DNA of 64,000 bases. It comes from Planctomycetota bacterium. Lineage in GTDB: Bacteria > Planctomycetota > UBA1135 > JAKEFM01. The notes beneath the pieces were generated by a model, which did not search any database, was not told where the DNA came from, and saw nothing but the letters and a program-made list of their open reading frames with translations. This document shows positions 42,873-51,408 of the stretch, piece by piece. The stretch's first letter is position 1. Each line of letters starts with the position of its first letter. Location of the stretch: assembly GCA_022616055.1 (NCBI GenBank), contig JAKEFM010000223.1:17675-81674 (forward strand), written 5' to 3'. A program made the translations under genes and the position numbers.

Positions 42873-43628
42873 GTGCGCACCTCCGGCCCGACCGCCCCGC
42901 TCGTCGAGGTCTTCACCTCGGTCCAGGGGGAGGGCTCCTTCGTCGGGGAACTCCAGACCTTCCTCCGTCTCGCGGTCTGCCCCCTGCGCTGCCTCTACTG
43001 CGACTCGGAGCGGACCTGGCGCGCCGGGCCGACCTACCGCGTCTACGTGAACGGGCGCTCGAGCGTCCGCCGGAACCCCGTCGCCCCCGACCTCGCGCTC
43101 GAGGCCATCCGCGCGGCGGGCGAGGGGTTTCCCGCCCCGCTCCCCGTCTCGATCACGGGCGGGGAGCCCCTGGTCCACGCCGACTTCCTCGCCGCGCTCG
43201 CACCGATCCTGCGCGCGGAAGGCCGGGCGATCCGACTCGAGACGGCGGGCGTCCACCCCGACGGGATGCGCAAGCTGCGGGGCCTCGTCGACCACGTCTC
43301 GGCCGACTGGAAGGCCCCGTCGACGATGGAGCGCGGCGACTTCCGCGAGCTGCACCGCCGCTTCCTCGCCGAGGCGGCCGACCACGACCTCGCGGTCAAG
43401 TTCGTCGTGACCCAGGCGATGAAGGAGAAGGAGTTCCTCGAGGGGGTGGAGGCGGTCGCCTCGCTTGCGCCGCGCGCCTCGATTGTCGTCCAGCCGGCGA
43501 CGCCGTTTCGGAAGATCCGCCGGGCGCCGTCGATGAAACAGGTCCTCCGCCTGGCCTCCCTCGCCCTCGAGCGGCACCCGCGGGTGCGCGTGCTCCCTCA
43601 GGTGCACCGCAGGCTCGGGATGAGGTGA
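42873..43628 (+). CDS. queE: QueE-like radical SAM protein (7-carboxy-7-deazaguanine synthase type)
   Basis: QueE makes 7-carboxy-7-deazaguanine in queuosine and deazapurine synthesis. The 251-residue protein opens with the family pattern VFTSVQGEGSFVGE and carries the radical SAM cluster motif C36-x3-C40-x2-C43 (CPLRCLYC). The segment PVSITGGEPLVH is the GGEP motif and VDHVSADWKAPS fits the QueE core. No other queuosine genes (QueC, D, F) are in the window. GTG 42873 lies 18 bp after the dipeptidase stop. A perfect-looking hairpin follows 20 bp after the stop. Related radical SAM enzymes with other substrates cannot be fully excluded. Confidence 0.85.
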   Translation: MRTSGPTAPLVEVFTSVQGEGSFVGELQTFLRLAVCPLRCLYCDSERTWRAGPTYRVYVNGRSSVRRNPVAPDLALEAIRAAGEGFPAPLPVSITGGEPLVHADFLAALAPILRAEGRAIRLETAGVHPDGMRKLRGLVDHVSADWKAPSTMERGDFRELHRRFLAEAADHDLAVKFVVTQAMKEKEFLEGVEAVASLAPRASIVVQPATPFRKIRRAPSMKQVLRLASLALERHPRVRVLPQVHRRLGMR

Positions 43629-43647
43629 GAGAGGAGGCGCACCCCAG

Positions 43648-43678
43648 CGATCCTCCGACGTCGGCCGTCCGAGGATCG
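43648..43678 (+). terminator. Candidate hairpin terminator after the peptidase-QueE operon
   Basis: CGATCCTCCGAC (43648-43659) and GTCCGAGGATCG (43667-43678) form a 12-bp stem with one mismatch and a 7-nt loop, 20 bp after the QueE stop codon. No U-tract. It also lies downstream of the convergent HEPN-partner gene. Confidence 0.5.
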
Positions 43679-43825
43679 GAGCCGGTCGAGTCCTCCTTGC
43701 CCGGCGCTTCCTCGAGGGGTCGCACCGCGCCCTCGCTGGCTCCGCGGTCGAGGTCCCGTGAAGCTGGTCGTCGGGAGTCCGCTCAAGGTACGAGGCGACG
43801 TGCTCGCCCACCGCCCCGCCTTCGG

Positions 43826-44155
43826 TCAGCCGGCGATTCTCCCCGCAAGGGAGAGCCGCCTCCGGAGGCGACGAGCTCGATCCTTCTCCCGCCGCGAAGC
43901 CAAGTACTCCCGACTCTGGCGCCGATCCGAGACGTGGACGAAGAATGTGGGCTCTTCGTCCCCGTACATCTTCCCCACGAGGTCGTCCGCGAATCCCTGG
44001 ATCGCGCGCGCGTCCCGCGCACGCACGTTGAGCACTTCGATCCACCAGCAGATCGAGGGGTCGTCGGGACAACCCCACTGCTCGACGACGACGCGCGACT
44101 CCGGGTAGCGGGTCTCGATCGCGCGTGCGAGCCGCCAGATCCTCTGCCGCTTCAT
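43826..44155 (-). CDS. Unknown small protein, partner of the HEPN protein
   Basis: I do not recognise a family. The 109-residue protein starts with ATG overlapping the HEPN stop codon (ATGA), so it is the second gene of a two-gene unit. It has a basic N-terminus, predicted strands (ESRVVVEQWG, SICWWIEVLNV), a helix (ARDARAIQGFADDLVGKMYG), a strand (PTFFVHVSD) and a basic C-terminus (REKDRARRLRRRLSL). The usual partner of HEPN toxins is an MNT nucleotidyltransferase with a GSx10DxD motif; that motif is absent, though the strand-helix-strand order could be a degenerate version. GC bias is lower than in the surrounding genes, consistent with a mobile defence or toxin-antitoxin module. Confidence 0.68.
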   Translation of the reverse strand: MKRQRIWRLARAIETRYPESRVVVEQWGCPDDPSICWWIEVLNVRARDARAIQGFADDLVGKMYGDEEPTFFVHVSDRRQSREYLASRREKDRARRLRRRLSLAGRIAG

Positions 44156-44505
44156 TCCGTGACCTCTTCGACGAACCGAATCGCCTCGTGGCGGAGGACC
44201 TCCACGTCTCGTCGTAGGACGACCCCGGGACGGTAGTCCGCGAGGATCCTCAGGCTACGAAGCTCTCTCAGGAGGTCCCGATCCTCCCTCCTGCCTCGGA
44301 CGAGCGCAACCTCCCTCAAGACCGCCGCGTGGCTCCAGTAGGGCCGGCCCATCCGGCCGACGGGCGGTACCTTCCCCAGGCGATCCAGGCCGTAAGTGGC
44401 CGCCTGGAACACCGCGAAGTAGAGGCGGCTCACTCCGTCGTCGAGCCGACCCTGATCGATGAGCCGGAGTGCCGTGTCGAGCGTGCGTCGGGCCTTCCTT
44501 CTCAT
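44152..44505 (-). CDS. HEPN-domain protein (possible toxin RNase)
   Basis: This 117-residue, all-helical protein resembles small HEPN proteins. Helix 1-2 has ALRLIDQGRLDDGVSRLYFA, the common A-x-S-R-x-Y-Y-A-x-F pattern, and the C-terminal helix has the sequence RRDVEVLRH, which fits the RX4-6H catalytic motif with a polar residue (Asp) after the Arg. Such proteins are often RNA-cleaving or AMPylatable toxins paired with an antitoxin. The next gene is coupled by ATGA. It is divergent from der, with 140 bp between. Toxicity and RNase activity are inferred from the motif. Confidence 0.75.
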   Translation of the reverse strand: MRRKARRTLDTALRLIDQGRLDDGVSRLYFAVFQAATYGLDRLGKVPPVGRMGRPYWSHAAVLREVALVRGRREDRDLLRELRSLRILADYRPGVVLRRDVEVLRHEAIRFVEEVTE

Positions 44506-44601
44506 CCCCCCGTGGGAGGGCCCCTCGCCGAGATAGGTCCTCCAAGGAATAGACGCAGGGGGTTACACCGGTGGGTACGAGGCGCGGATCCTCCGCTCGC
44601 C

Positions 44602-44630
44602 TTGTTCGGCTCCTGGCATGGGAATAGAGT
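44602..44630 (+). promoter_or_regulatory. Candidate promoter for der
   Basis: TTGTTC (44602-44607), a 17-bp spacer and TAGAGT (44625-44630). Transcription would start about 9 nt before GTG 44646. No Shine-Dalgarno is seen. Confidence 0.4.
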
Positions 44631-44645
44631 GACTCGCCCCGAGCC

Positions 44646-45980
44646 GTGAACCTCCCCCGCGTCGCCATCGTCGGCCGCCCGAACGTCGGGAAGTCGAGCC
44701 TCTTCAACCGGCTCGCGGGGAGACGGCTCGCCATCGTCGAGCCGACGGCGGGGGTGACCCGGGACCGGATCGAGGCGGAAGTGACGCTCGGGCGGAGGCC
44801 ATTCGTCGCGGTGGATACCGGGGGGATCGGCCTCGTCGACGAGGAGGGGCTGGCGGCGCTCGTCCAGACCCAGATCGACCACGCCATCGAGACGGCCGAC
44901 GTCCTCGTCTTCGTCGTCGACGCGCGGGACGGGATCACGCCGCTCGACCGGGAGATCGCGGAGCGGTTCCGGGGGATCGAGAAGCCCCTCGTCCTGGTCG
45001 CGAACAAGGGAGAGACGAGCGGGGCGAGGATCGCGGCCGGGGAGTTCCACGCCCTCGGGCTCGGGGAGCCGAGGGTCGTCTCGGCCCTCGACGGCCACGG
45101 GCTGGACGAGCTGGTCGCCCGGATCGTCCGGCTCCTGCCGAAGGCGGAGCGGACGCGGAAGAGGAAGGAGGAGGCCCCGCTGCGGCTCGCGATCGTCGGG
45201 AGGCGCAACGCCGGGAAGTCGACGCTCGTCAACCGCCTGGCGGGGGAGGAGCGGGTGATCGTCTCGGACGTCCCCGGGACGACGCGGGACGCCGTCGACG
45301 TCGAGGTCGAGTTCGAGGGGAAGCGGCTCGTCGTGATCGACACGGCGGGGCTGAGGCGGCGCAAGTCCATCCAGCACGCGATCGACCTCTTCTCCCTGGC
45401 GAGGGCCTCGCGCGCGATCCGGCGGGCGGACGTCGTCCTCCACCTCTTCGACTGCACGGACGAGATCTCGGAGGTCGACAAGCACCTCGCCGACGAGATC
45501 GTGAAGCTCCGCAAGCCCTGCGTGCTGGGGGCGAACAAGTGGGACCTCGCGGGGGACGCCGATCCGGGGAGGTTCCGCGGCTACCTCGACGCGAAGCTGC
45601 CGGGCCTCTCCTTCGCCCCGGTGTCGTTCCTCTCGGCGCAGAGCGGGTTCCACGTGAAGGAGACGATCGGCCTCGCCTTCGAGCTGCACGACCAGGCCGG
45701 CGCGCGGGTGCCGACGACCGAACTCAACGCGGCGCTCGAGGCGGCGCGGACCGAGCGCGTGCCGCGGGCGAGGGGCGGGGAGCCCAAGCTCTACTACGCG
45801 ACGCAGGTCGGCGTGCGGCCGCCGACGGTCCTCGTCTTCGTCAACCACCGGCGGCTCTTCGGGGACGCCTACGACCGCTTCCTCCAGAAGAGGCTGCGCG
45901 AGGCGACCCCGTGGGCCGAGGTCCCGATCCGGCTCGTCTACAGGGAGAGGGTCCGGACGCGCCCGAAGGTGCGCGCGTGA
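44646..45980 (+). CDS. der: GTPase Der (EngA), double-GTPase ribosome assembly factor
   Basis: Der has two G domains and a KH-like C-terminal domain and is needed for 50S ribosome assembly. The 444-residue length is normal. Domain 1: GRPNVGKSSLFNRL (G1), DTGGIG (G3); domain 2: GRRNAGKSTLVNRL, VPGTTRD (G2), DTAGLRRR and NKWD (G4). The KH domain ends with VPIRLVYRERVR. In domain 1 the G4 motif reads NKGE instead of NKxD; the Asp normally reads the guanine base, so domain 1 may have altered nucleotide binding. The start is GTG 44646. It overlaps the downstream lipoprotein gene by 4 bp. Confidence 0.95.
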   Translation: MNLPRVAIVGRPNVGKSSLFNRLAGRRLAIVEPTAGVTRDRIEAEVTLGRRPFVAVDTGGIGLVDEEGLAALVQTQIDHAIETADVLVFVVDARDGITPLDREIAERFRGIEKPLVLVANKGETSGARIAAGEFHALGLGEPRVVSALDGHGLDELVARIVRLLPKAERTRKRKEEAPLRLAIVGRRNAGKSTLVNRLAGEERVIVSDVPGTTRDAVDVEVEFEGKRLVVIDTAGLRRRKSIQHAIDLFSLARASRAIRRADVVLHLFDCTDEISEVDKHLADEIVKLRKPCVLGANKWDLAGDADPGRFRGYLDAKLPGLSFAPVSFLSAQSGFHVKETIGLAFELHDQAGARVPTTELNAALEAARTERVPRARGGEPKLYYATQVGVRPPTVLVFVNHRRLFGDAYDRFLQKRLREATPWAEVPIRLVYRERVRTRPKVRA

Positions 45981-46438
45981 GGGGACTCCTCCTCGTCGCG
46001 ATCGGCGCCCTCGCCGGGTGCCGGGTCCTCGGCCTCGCCGGGCCCCCGCCGCGCTGGCAGGATGTGGCGGTCAGGGGCGTCGGCGTCGACGACCTCTGGA
46101 CGGTCGTCACGACCACCCTCAACCAGCACGACTTCCACCGGCTCGAGGTCGACCGCGCCGCGGGGACGGGGAAGACGGGGTGGGACGTCTCCCTCCACCC
46201 CTACTCGGGGGGGGGCTGGCGCGAGCGCGCGCACGTCCGCGTCGAGGGGATGGGCGAGCGGAGGTGGAAGTTGGGGGTCCGGATCGAGCGAGAGCGCAAC
46301 GAGACCCTCAAGCACCCGCTCGAGGAGACGGAGGCGGAGTGGGAGCCCGACGAGGACAACATCGAGCGCGCCCGCGTCGTCGCCAGCCGGATCGTCTCGG
46401 CGCTGCGGTTCGGGGAGGCGCCGGCGAGCGCCCGGTAG
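45977..46438 (+). CDS. Small lipoprotein of unknown function
   Basis: The 153-residue protein starts with GTG overlapping the der stop (GTGA). It has a short lipoprotein signal with lipobox LAGC (Cys about residue 15, LLLVAIGALAGC). The mature part is a single alpha/beta domain with a helix (DDLWTVVTTTLNQHDFHRLE) and strands (GERRWKLGVRIERERNETLK), reminiscent of small periplasmic domains that pack against envelope complexes. No family recognised. It lies between der and the second glycan locus (48 bp). Confidence 0.8.
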   Translation: MRGLLLVAIGALAGCRVLGLAGPPPRWQDVAVRGVGVDDLWTVVTTTLNQHDFHRLEVDRAAGTGKTGWDVSLHPYSGGGWRERAHVRVEGMGERRWKLGVRIERERNETLKHPLEETEAEWEPDEDNIERARVVASRIVSALRFGEAPASAR

Positions 46439-46486
46439 CCCGTTTCAGGCCGAGGTCCCATCGGCCCGAAAGGCAACCCGCCGTCG

Positions 46487-47383
46487 ATGGAAACCGCCTC
46501 GCTCCCGATCCGGACCGTCCGCGCGGAGCCCCCGGGGTGGGGGAGCCGCCTCGCCCAGGCGGTGGCCCTCCCCTCCGTCGCCGCGCGCCACCGGGCCCTC
46601 CTCGGCGCCTTCGTCCGACGGGACATCCAGTCGCGCTTCCAGGGCTCGATCCTCGGCCGGCTCTGGCCCCTCCTCCATCCGGCATTCCTGTTCGGCCTCT
46701 ACTACCTCGTCTTCGTGTCGATCATCCCGATGCGATTCGAGGCCGCCGGCCTCACCGGGAACCAGACCCCCCCCTGGCTCTTCCTCGGCGTGGTCCTCTG
46801 GGGCGCGTTCGCCGCGACGGTGCAGCGCTCGACGGCGGTGATCGTCGACAACGGCAACCTCGTGAAGATGGCCGCCTTCCCGAGCGAGCTCCTCCCCCTC
46901 TCGGTCTCCCTGGCGGAGGGGGTCGTCTTCGCGCTCGGCTTCGGGATCTACGCGGCGGCGCACCTGGCGCTGGGGCTCGCCGTCCCCGCCAAGGTCCTCC
47001 TCCTGCCGGTCCTCCTCGCGGGGCTCTACGCCTTCTCCCTCGGCCTCGCCTTCCTCGCGTCGGCCGCCTACGTCTTCGTCCGGGACACGGCGAACCTCGT
47101 CTCCGTCCTCCTCCTCTTCTGGATGTTCCTCACGCCGATCTTCTGGCTCTCCTACCTGATCGACGGCGTCCCCCCGACCCTCGCCGCGATCCTGCGGAAC
47201 AACCCGATGTTCCACGTGATCGAGGGGGCGAGGAACCTCTGCGGGCTCTACGACGCGGCCCCGCTCCCCCCGCCCCTGCCGTGGGGGTCGATCGGCCTCG
47301 TCCTCGGCTCCGGGGCGCTCGTCCTCCTCCTCGGGTACGCCGCCTTCCTCGGGGCGCGGCGGCGGTTCGTCGACGAGATCTGA
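46487..47383 (+). CDS. wzm: ABC-2 type polysaccharide export permease (Wzm-like)
   Basis: The 298-residue membrane protein matches the permease of ABC transporters for O-antigen, capsule or teichoic acid. An amphipathic N-terminus is followed by the motif FVRRDIQSRFQGSILGRLWP and about six membrane helices (LFGLYYLVFVSIIPM, LLFWMFLTPIFWLSYLI). The C-terminal VIEGARNLCG loop is typical. It pairs with the ATPase gene that starts 2 bp after its stop. The ABC pathway exports a glycan already assembled on its lipid carrier, which fits the absence of Wzx and Wzy here. Confidence 0.92.
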   Translation: METASLPIRTVRAEPPGWGSRLAQAVALPSVAARHRALLGAFVRRDIQSRFQGSILGRLWPLLHPAFLFGLYYLVFVSIIPMRFEAAGLTGNQTPPWLFLGVVLWGAFAATVQRSTAVIVDNGNLVKMAAFPSELLPLSVSLAEGVVFALGFGIYAAAHLALGLAVPAKVLLLPVLLAGLYAFSLGLAFLASAAYVFVRDTANLVSVLLLFWMFLTPIFWLSYLIDGVPPTLAAILRNNPMFHVIEGARNLCGLYDAAPLPPPLPWGSIGLVLGSGALVLLLGYAAFLGARRRFVDEI

Positions 47384-47385
47384 GG

Positions 47386-48645
47386 ATGGGACGCTTCGCC
47401 CTCGAAGCCGTCGACCTCGGGAAGTGCTACCGGCTCTACGGCCACCCCGTCGGGCGCATCCTCGAGGCCGTTTCCAGGGGGCGCCGCAAGCGCCACCGCG
47501 AGCACTGGGCCCTGCGCGACGTGAACCTGAAGCTCGCGCGCGGGGCGACGCTCGGCGTCGTCGGCGCGAACGGGGCGGGGAAGTCGACCCTGCTGCGGAT
47601 CCTCACGGGGGTCACCACGCCGAGCACGGGGGTGTGCCGGATCGAGGGGAAGGTCGGCTCCCTCCTCGAGCTGGGGGCCGGGTTCCACTCCTCCTTCTCG
47701 GGGCGGGACAACGCGCGGATGAACGCCTCGATCCTCGGGCTCAACCGCTCGGAGATCGAGGCGCGGCTGCCGGCGATCGAGGCGTTCGCGGAGATCGGGG
47801 AGTTCTTCGACCGGCCCGTGCGGACCTACAGCTCGGGGATGGCGATGCGGCTCGCCTTCTCCGTCGCCTCCGCCCTCGAGCCCGACGTCCTCCTCGTCGA
47901 CGAGGTCTTCGCCGTCGGCGACCTCCACTTCCAGAGGAAGTGCGTCGAGCGGATCTTCGAGCTCAAGCGGCGCGGGACGACGATCGTCTTCTGCTCCCAC
48001 AGCCTCTACGACGTGCGCCAGCTCTGCGACGAGGCGATCTGGCTCCGGGACGGGCGCGTCGTCGAGCACGCCGACGCGGTCACGGTGACGAACGACTACG
48101 CCGCCTTCGAGCGCTCCCTCGACCGGATCGACGTCGAGAAGGTCCTGGCGGAGGTCCCGCGGGCGGCGGGGGAGGGGGAGCGGCCGCGGATCGCCGACGC
48201 CCGGATCTACCGGGCCGGGACGGAGGAGGAGGTCGACCGGATCGCGCCGGGGGACGGGATCGAGGTCCGGGTCTGGTACCGCAACCCCGACCCCGCGCGC
48301 ACGCCGATCCACGTCGCGGTCGGCTTCTACCGCAACGACTCGACGCTCTGCTGCGCCGACTCGACGGAGTTCGCCCGCCTCCTCGTCCCGGGACGGGCCG
48401 GATGCGTGATCCACCGCGTTCCGCGGGTCGCCCTCCTCTCGGGGACCTTCCACGTCTTCGCCATCCTCTTCGACGAGCGCGCCGTCCACCGCTACGACCA
48501 GCTCATCTGCCGCCGCCCGCTCGTCGTCCTCAACCGGGGGAAGGACGTGGGGCTCTTCCTCCAGGACCACTCGTGGGAGGTGCGGCCGGGGGAGGAGGGG
48601 CCCGCGGCGGCCGCGGCGGAGGCGGGGGCGCGCGCGCGGCGGTGA
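47386..48645 (+). CDS. wzt: ABC polysaccharide exporter ATPase with C-terminal carbohydrate-binding domain (Wzt-like)
   Basis: This 419-residue protein has an ABC ATPase domain (Walker A GANGAGKSTLL, signature YSSGMAMRLAF, Walker B VLLVDEVFAVGD, switch His in CSHSLYD) and a C-terminal beta-sandwich from about residue 265 (GIEVRVWYRNPDPARTPIHV, VPRVALLSGTFHVFAILFDE) like the Wzt_C domain, which recognises the terminus of the finished glycan. A modified chain end is therefore expected. The C-terminal tail is Ala/Glu-rich and probably disordered. GTG of the next gene overlaps its stop. Confidence 0.93.
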   Translation: MGRFALEAVDLGKCYRLYGHPVGRILEAVSRGRRKRHREHWALRDVNLKLARGATLGVVGANGAGKSTLLRILTGVTTPSTGVCRIEGKVGSLLELGAGFHSSFSGRDNARMNASILGLNRSEIEARLPAIEAFAEIGEFFDRPVRTYSSGMAMRLAFSVASALEPDVLLVDEVFAVGDLHFQRKCVERIFELKRRGTTIVFCSHSLYDVRQLCDEAIWLRDGRVVEHADAVTVTNDYAAFERSLDRIDVEKVLAEVPRAAGEGERPRIADARIYRAGTEEEVDRIAPGDGIEVRVWYRNPDPARTPIHVAVGFYRNDSTLCCADSTEFARLLVPGRAGCVIHRVPRVALLSGTFHVFAILFDERAVHRYDQLICRRPLVVLNRGKDVGLFLQDHSWEVRPGEEGPAAAAAEAGARARR

Positions 48646-49784
48646 TCGACCTCTCGGGGGTCGTCGTCAACTACAACTCCGCCGCCTTCGCCCGGGGCGC
48701 GGTCCGTTCCTTCCTCGAGGAGGGGAGGCGCCTGCGGATCGGGGGGCGGCCGGCGCAGGTCGAGGCGATCGTCGTCGACAACGCCTCGCCGAACGACGAG
48801 CCCCAGGCGCTCGCGGCGATCGAGGCGGAGGGGGCGCGCCTCCTCCTCCACGGGCGCAACCCCGGCTACGCGGGGGGGATGAACGTCGGCGTCCGGGCGA
48901 GCGCGGGGAGGGTCCTCGCGATCCTCAACCCCGACATCGAGTTCGCGCCCGGGGCGCTCGGGCGGCTCTTCGACTACGTCGACGCGAACCGGGACTGCGG
49001 GGCGGTCGGCGCGAAGAACTACCTCGACCGCGACCGCGGCATCGTCCTCCCCCGCAACCACCTCCCCGGCCTGCTCGCCCACCTCCGCCAGACCCTCGGC
49101 CATCTCTCCCCCGCGTGGGCGGCCCGGTACGCCGCCCACCGCACGCGGGAGGCGCACGCCTACTGGACGGCGGAGGGGCCGACCGACCTCGACATGCTCT
49201 CGGGGTGCGCCTTCCTCATCCGGCGCGAGGTCTTCGAGGAGGTGGGGGGGTTCGACGAGGGCTACCCCCTCTACTACGAGGACGCCGACCTCTTCCGCGC
49301 CCTCCGGCGCGCGGGCTACCGTTGCGTCCACCTCCCCGAGGCCGAGATCTTCCACTTCTGGTCGAGGAGCGTCTCCGCGACGGCGAACGCCGACCCGATG
49401 CGGCGGTTCGCGGTCGCGCAGCGCCGCTACTTCGCCAAGCACGGCGGCCCCCTCGGCTTCCTCCTCTACGCGCTCTGCCAGGCGGCGATCGAGCGCGCGC
49501 CGCGCGGGTGGCTGCGCCGCCCCATGGACCGGATCGAGGACCTCGGGGCGCGGCAGGACCCCCCCTCGATGCCGTTCAACCGCCGGATCGGCGCCTTCCT
49601 CGCCGAGATCGCGGGGGATCCCCTCTTCATCCTCGCGGGGGGAGCCTACGGGTCGGGGGACCGGTTCGAGTTCCCGCGCGCGGCGTGGGAGGGCCTCGAC
49701 CCGGTCCGCTACTACGTCCGCGTCCTCGAGCTCCCCTCCCTCGAGCCGGCCGGGACCTGGACCGTGCAGAAGCTCCCCCGGTGA
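48642..49784 (+). CDS. GT2 family glycosyltransferase
   Basis: The 380-residue protein has a GT-A domain: VVVNYNSAAF at the start, VVDNASPND, GMNVGVRASAG, the metal site LNPDIEF, CAFLIRREVFEEVGGFDEGY and the acidic EDADLFRAL. The C-terminal part (from about residue 290) is helical and ends with strands. Membrane helices are not evident. It is the first of five GT2 enzymes in this operon; the rhamnosyltransferase-like layout suggests transfer to a growing surface glycan. Donor unknown. GTGA overlaps on both sides. Confidence 0.9.
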   Translation: MIDLSGVVVNYNSAAFARGAVRSFLEEGRRLRIGGRPAQVEAIVVDNASPNDEPQALAAIEAEGARLLLHGRNPGYAGGMNVGVRASAGRVLAILNPDIEFAPGALGRLFDYVDANRDCGAVGAKNYLDRDRGIVLPRNHLPGLLAHLRQTLGHLSPAWAARYAAHRTREAHAYWTAEGPTDLDMLSGCAFLIRREVFEEVGGFDEGYPLYYEDADLFRALRRAGYRCVHLPEAEIFHFWSRSVSATANADPMRRFAVAQRRYFAKHGGPLGFLLYALCQAAIERAPRGWLRRPMDRIEDLGARQDPPSMPFNRRIGAFLAEIAGDPLFILAGGAYGSGDRFEFPRAAWEGLDPVRYYVRVLELPSLEPAGTWTVQKLPR

Positions 49785-50722
49785 GCGCCCCCGAATTGTC
49801 GGTCGTCGTCCTGTCGTGGAACACCTCGGCCTGGCTGCGCCGCTGCCTCGAGGCCCTCGCCGCCGACGGCACGCGCCTTCGGCGGGAGACGATCGTCGTC
49901 GACAACGCCTCCGCGGACGGCTCCGCGGAGATGGTCGAGCGCGACTTCCCCTGGGCGCGGCTCGTGCGCAACGCCCGCAACGAGGGGTACGCGCGCGGCA
50001 ACAACCTCGGCCTCGCGCGCGCGCGGGGGGCCTTCCTCTGTACGCTCAACAGCGACGCGGCGCCCCGGCCCGGCGCCCTCGACCGGCTCGTCGGCTACCT
50101 CCGGGCGAATCCCGGCTACGGCGTGGCCGCGCCGAGGCTCCTCTTCCCCGACGGCACCGTCCAGCCCGCCTGCATGCGCTTCCCCCGGCTCTCGACGGCG
50201 CTCTTCTTCGACACGTTCCTCGACCGGATGTTCCCCGGCAACGGCGTCGTCGCGCGCTACTTCATGCGCGACGTCGACCCGAACGAGTCGCGGGACGTCG
50301 ATCAGCCCCCCGGGGCCTGCCTCGTCCTGCGGCGGGAGGCGCTCGAGGGGGTCGGGCTCTTCGACGAGGAGCTGTGGCTCTTCTTCAACGACGTCGACCT
50401 CTGCCTGCGGCTCCGGCGGGCGGGGTGGCGGATCCGCTACGTCGCGGAGGCCGAGGTCGTCCACGAGAAGGGGGCCTCGACGGGCCGCTTCCCGCGCTTC
50501 GTCGTCGAGTGGCACAAGAACCGCCTCGCCTACTACCGCAAGCACTACGGCCCCCTCGGCTCCTTCGTCGTGAAGCTCGCCGTCGCCGCCCGGGGGATCG
50601 AGGAGTTCTTCAAGATCCGGAGGCTCCTCCCGCAGGGGGAGGCCCGTCGCTCGGAGATGCGCCGGCTGCGCCAGGCGCTCGGAGAGGTCCTCCTCGGCCG
50701 CCGCCCGGCGGAGGCGCGGTGA
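49781..50722 (+). CDS. GT2 family glycosyltransferase
   Basis: The 313-residue GT-A enzyme has VVVLSWNTSAWLRRCLEAL, VVDNASADGS, the metal-binding LNSDA, PPGACLVLRREALEGVG and FFNDVDLCLRLRRAGW. It resembles rhamnosyltransferase-type members of the family. It lacks strong membrane helices. Start GTG 49781 overlaps the previous stop; its own stop overlaps the PIG-L start. The donor sugar cannot be read from sequence. Confidence 0.9.
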   Translation: MSAPELSVVVLSWNTSAWLRRCLEALAADGTRLRRETIVVDNASADGSAEMVERDFPWARLVRNARNEGYARGNNLGLARARGAFLCTLNSDAAPRPGALDRLVGYLRANPGYGVAAPRLLFPDGTVQPACMRFPRLSTALFFDTFLDRMFPGNGVVARYFMRDVDPNESRDVDQPPGACLVLRREALEGVGLFDEELWLFFNDVDLCLRLRRAGWRIRYVAEAEVVHEKGASTGRFPRFVVEWHKNRLAYYRKHYGPLGSFVVKLAVAARGIEEFFKIRRLLPQGEARRSEMRRLRQALGEVLLGRRPAEAR

Positions 50723-51408
50723 GCGGGCGGACCGAGCTTCCCGCCGTCTGGACGGCGCCTCCCGCCGGGAGGGTCCTCGTCTTCGCGCCGCACGCCGACG
50801 ACGACGTGATCGGAGTGGGAGGGACCCTCGCGCTCCACCGCGGGCAGGGAGATCCCGTCCGGGTCGTCGTGATGACGGCCGGCACGGGAGGGGATCCCGA
50901 CGGGGTCTTCGGCGCGGACCTCGCGGCGATCCGCCGCCGGGAGGCGCTCGAGGGGGGGGCGGTCCTCGGCGTGAGCGACTACGCCTTCTGGGACTACCCC
51001 GACGGGTTCGAGCTGTCCGAGGAGGACGTCCGGCAGGTCGCCTCGCGGACGGCCGAGGAGATCCGCGCCGGCGGGCCCGACCTCGTCTACGCCCCCTGGA
51101 AGCGGGAGTTCCACCTCGACCACCACAACGCCTGGAGGGTCGTCGCGCGCGCGGTGCGCGAGGCGGGATTCGGGGGACGTTGCCTCGGGTACGAGGTCTG
51201 GACCCCCTGCATCCCCGAGATCGTCGTCGACGTGACGGCGGTCTGGCCGAGGAAGGTCGAGGCGCTGCGCAAGCACGCCTCCCAGTTGCGCTACACCGAC
51301 CACGTGACGAAAACCCTCGGGATGAACGCCCACCGCAGCCTCTACCTCCCCTCCTCCTCTCGGTACGGGGAGGCCCTCGTCCGGCTGCTCCCGGAGAGGA
51401 AGGCTTGA
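50719..51408 (+). CDS. PIG-L/LmbE-like sugar N-deacetylase
   Basis: The family removes acetyl groups from N-acetyl sugars with a zinc ion. In this 229-residue protein the metal motif is APHADDDVIGVGG (usual form PHPDDE), with Ala in place of Pro, and the distal His pair lies in HLDHHNAW. Both are present, so the enzyme is probably active. It sits between glycosyltransferases and directly before a second, divergent PIG-L protein, which suggests two deacetylation steps in the glycan. Confidence 0.88.
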   Translation: MSGRTELPAVWTAPPAGRVLVFAPHADDDVIGVGGTLALHRGQGDPVRVVVMTAGTGGDPDGVFGADLAAIRRREALEGGAVLGVSDYAFWDYPDGFELSEEDVRQVASRTAEEIRAGGPDLVYAPWKREFHLDHHNAWRVVARAVREAGFGGRCLGYEVWTPCIPEIVVDVTAVWPRKVEALRKHASQLRYTDHVTKTLGMNAHRSLYLPSSSRYGEALVRLLPERKA

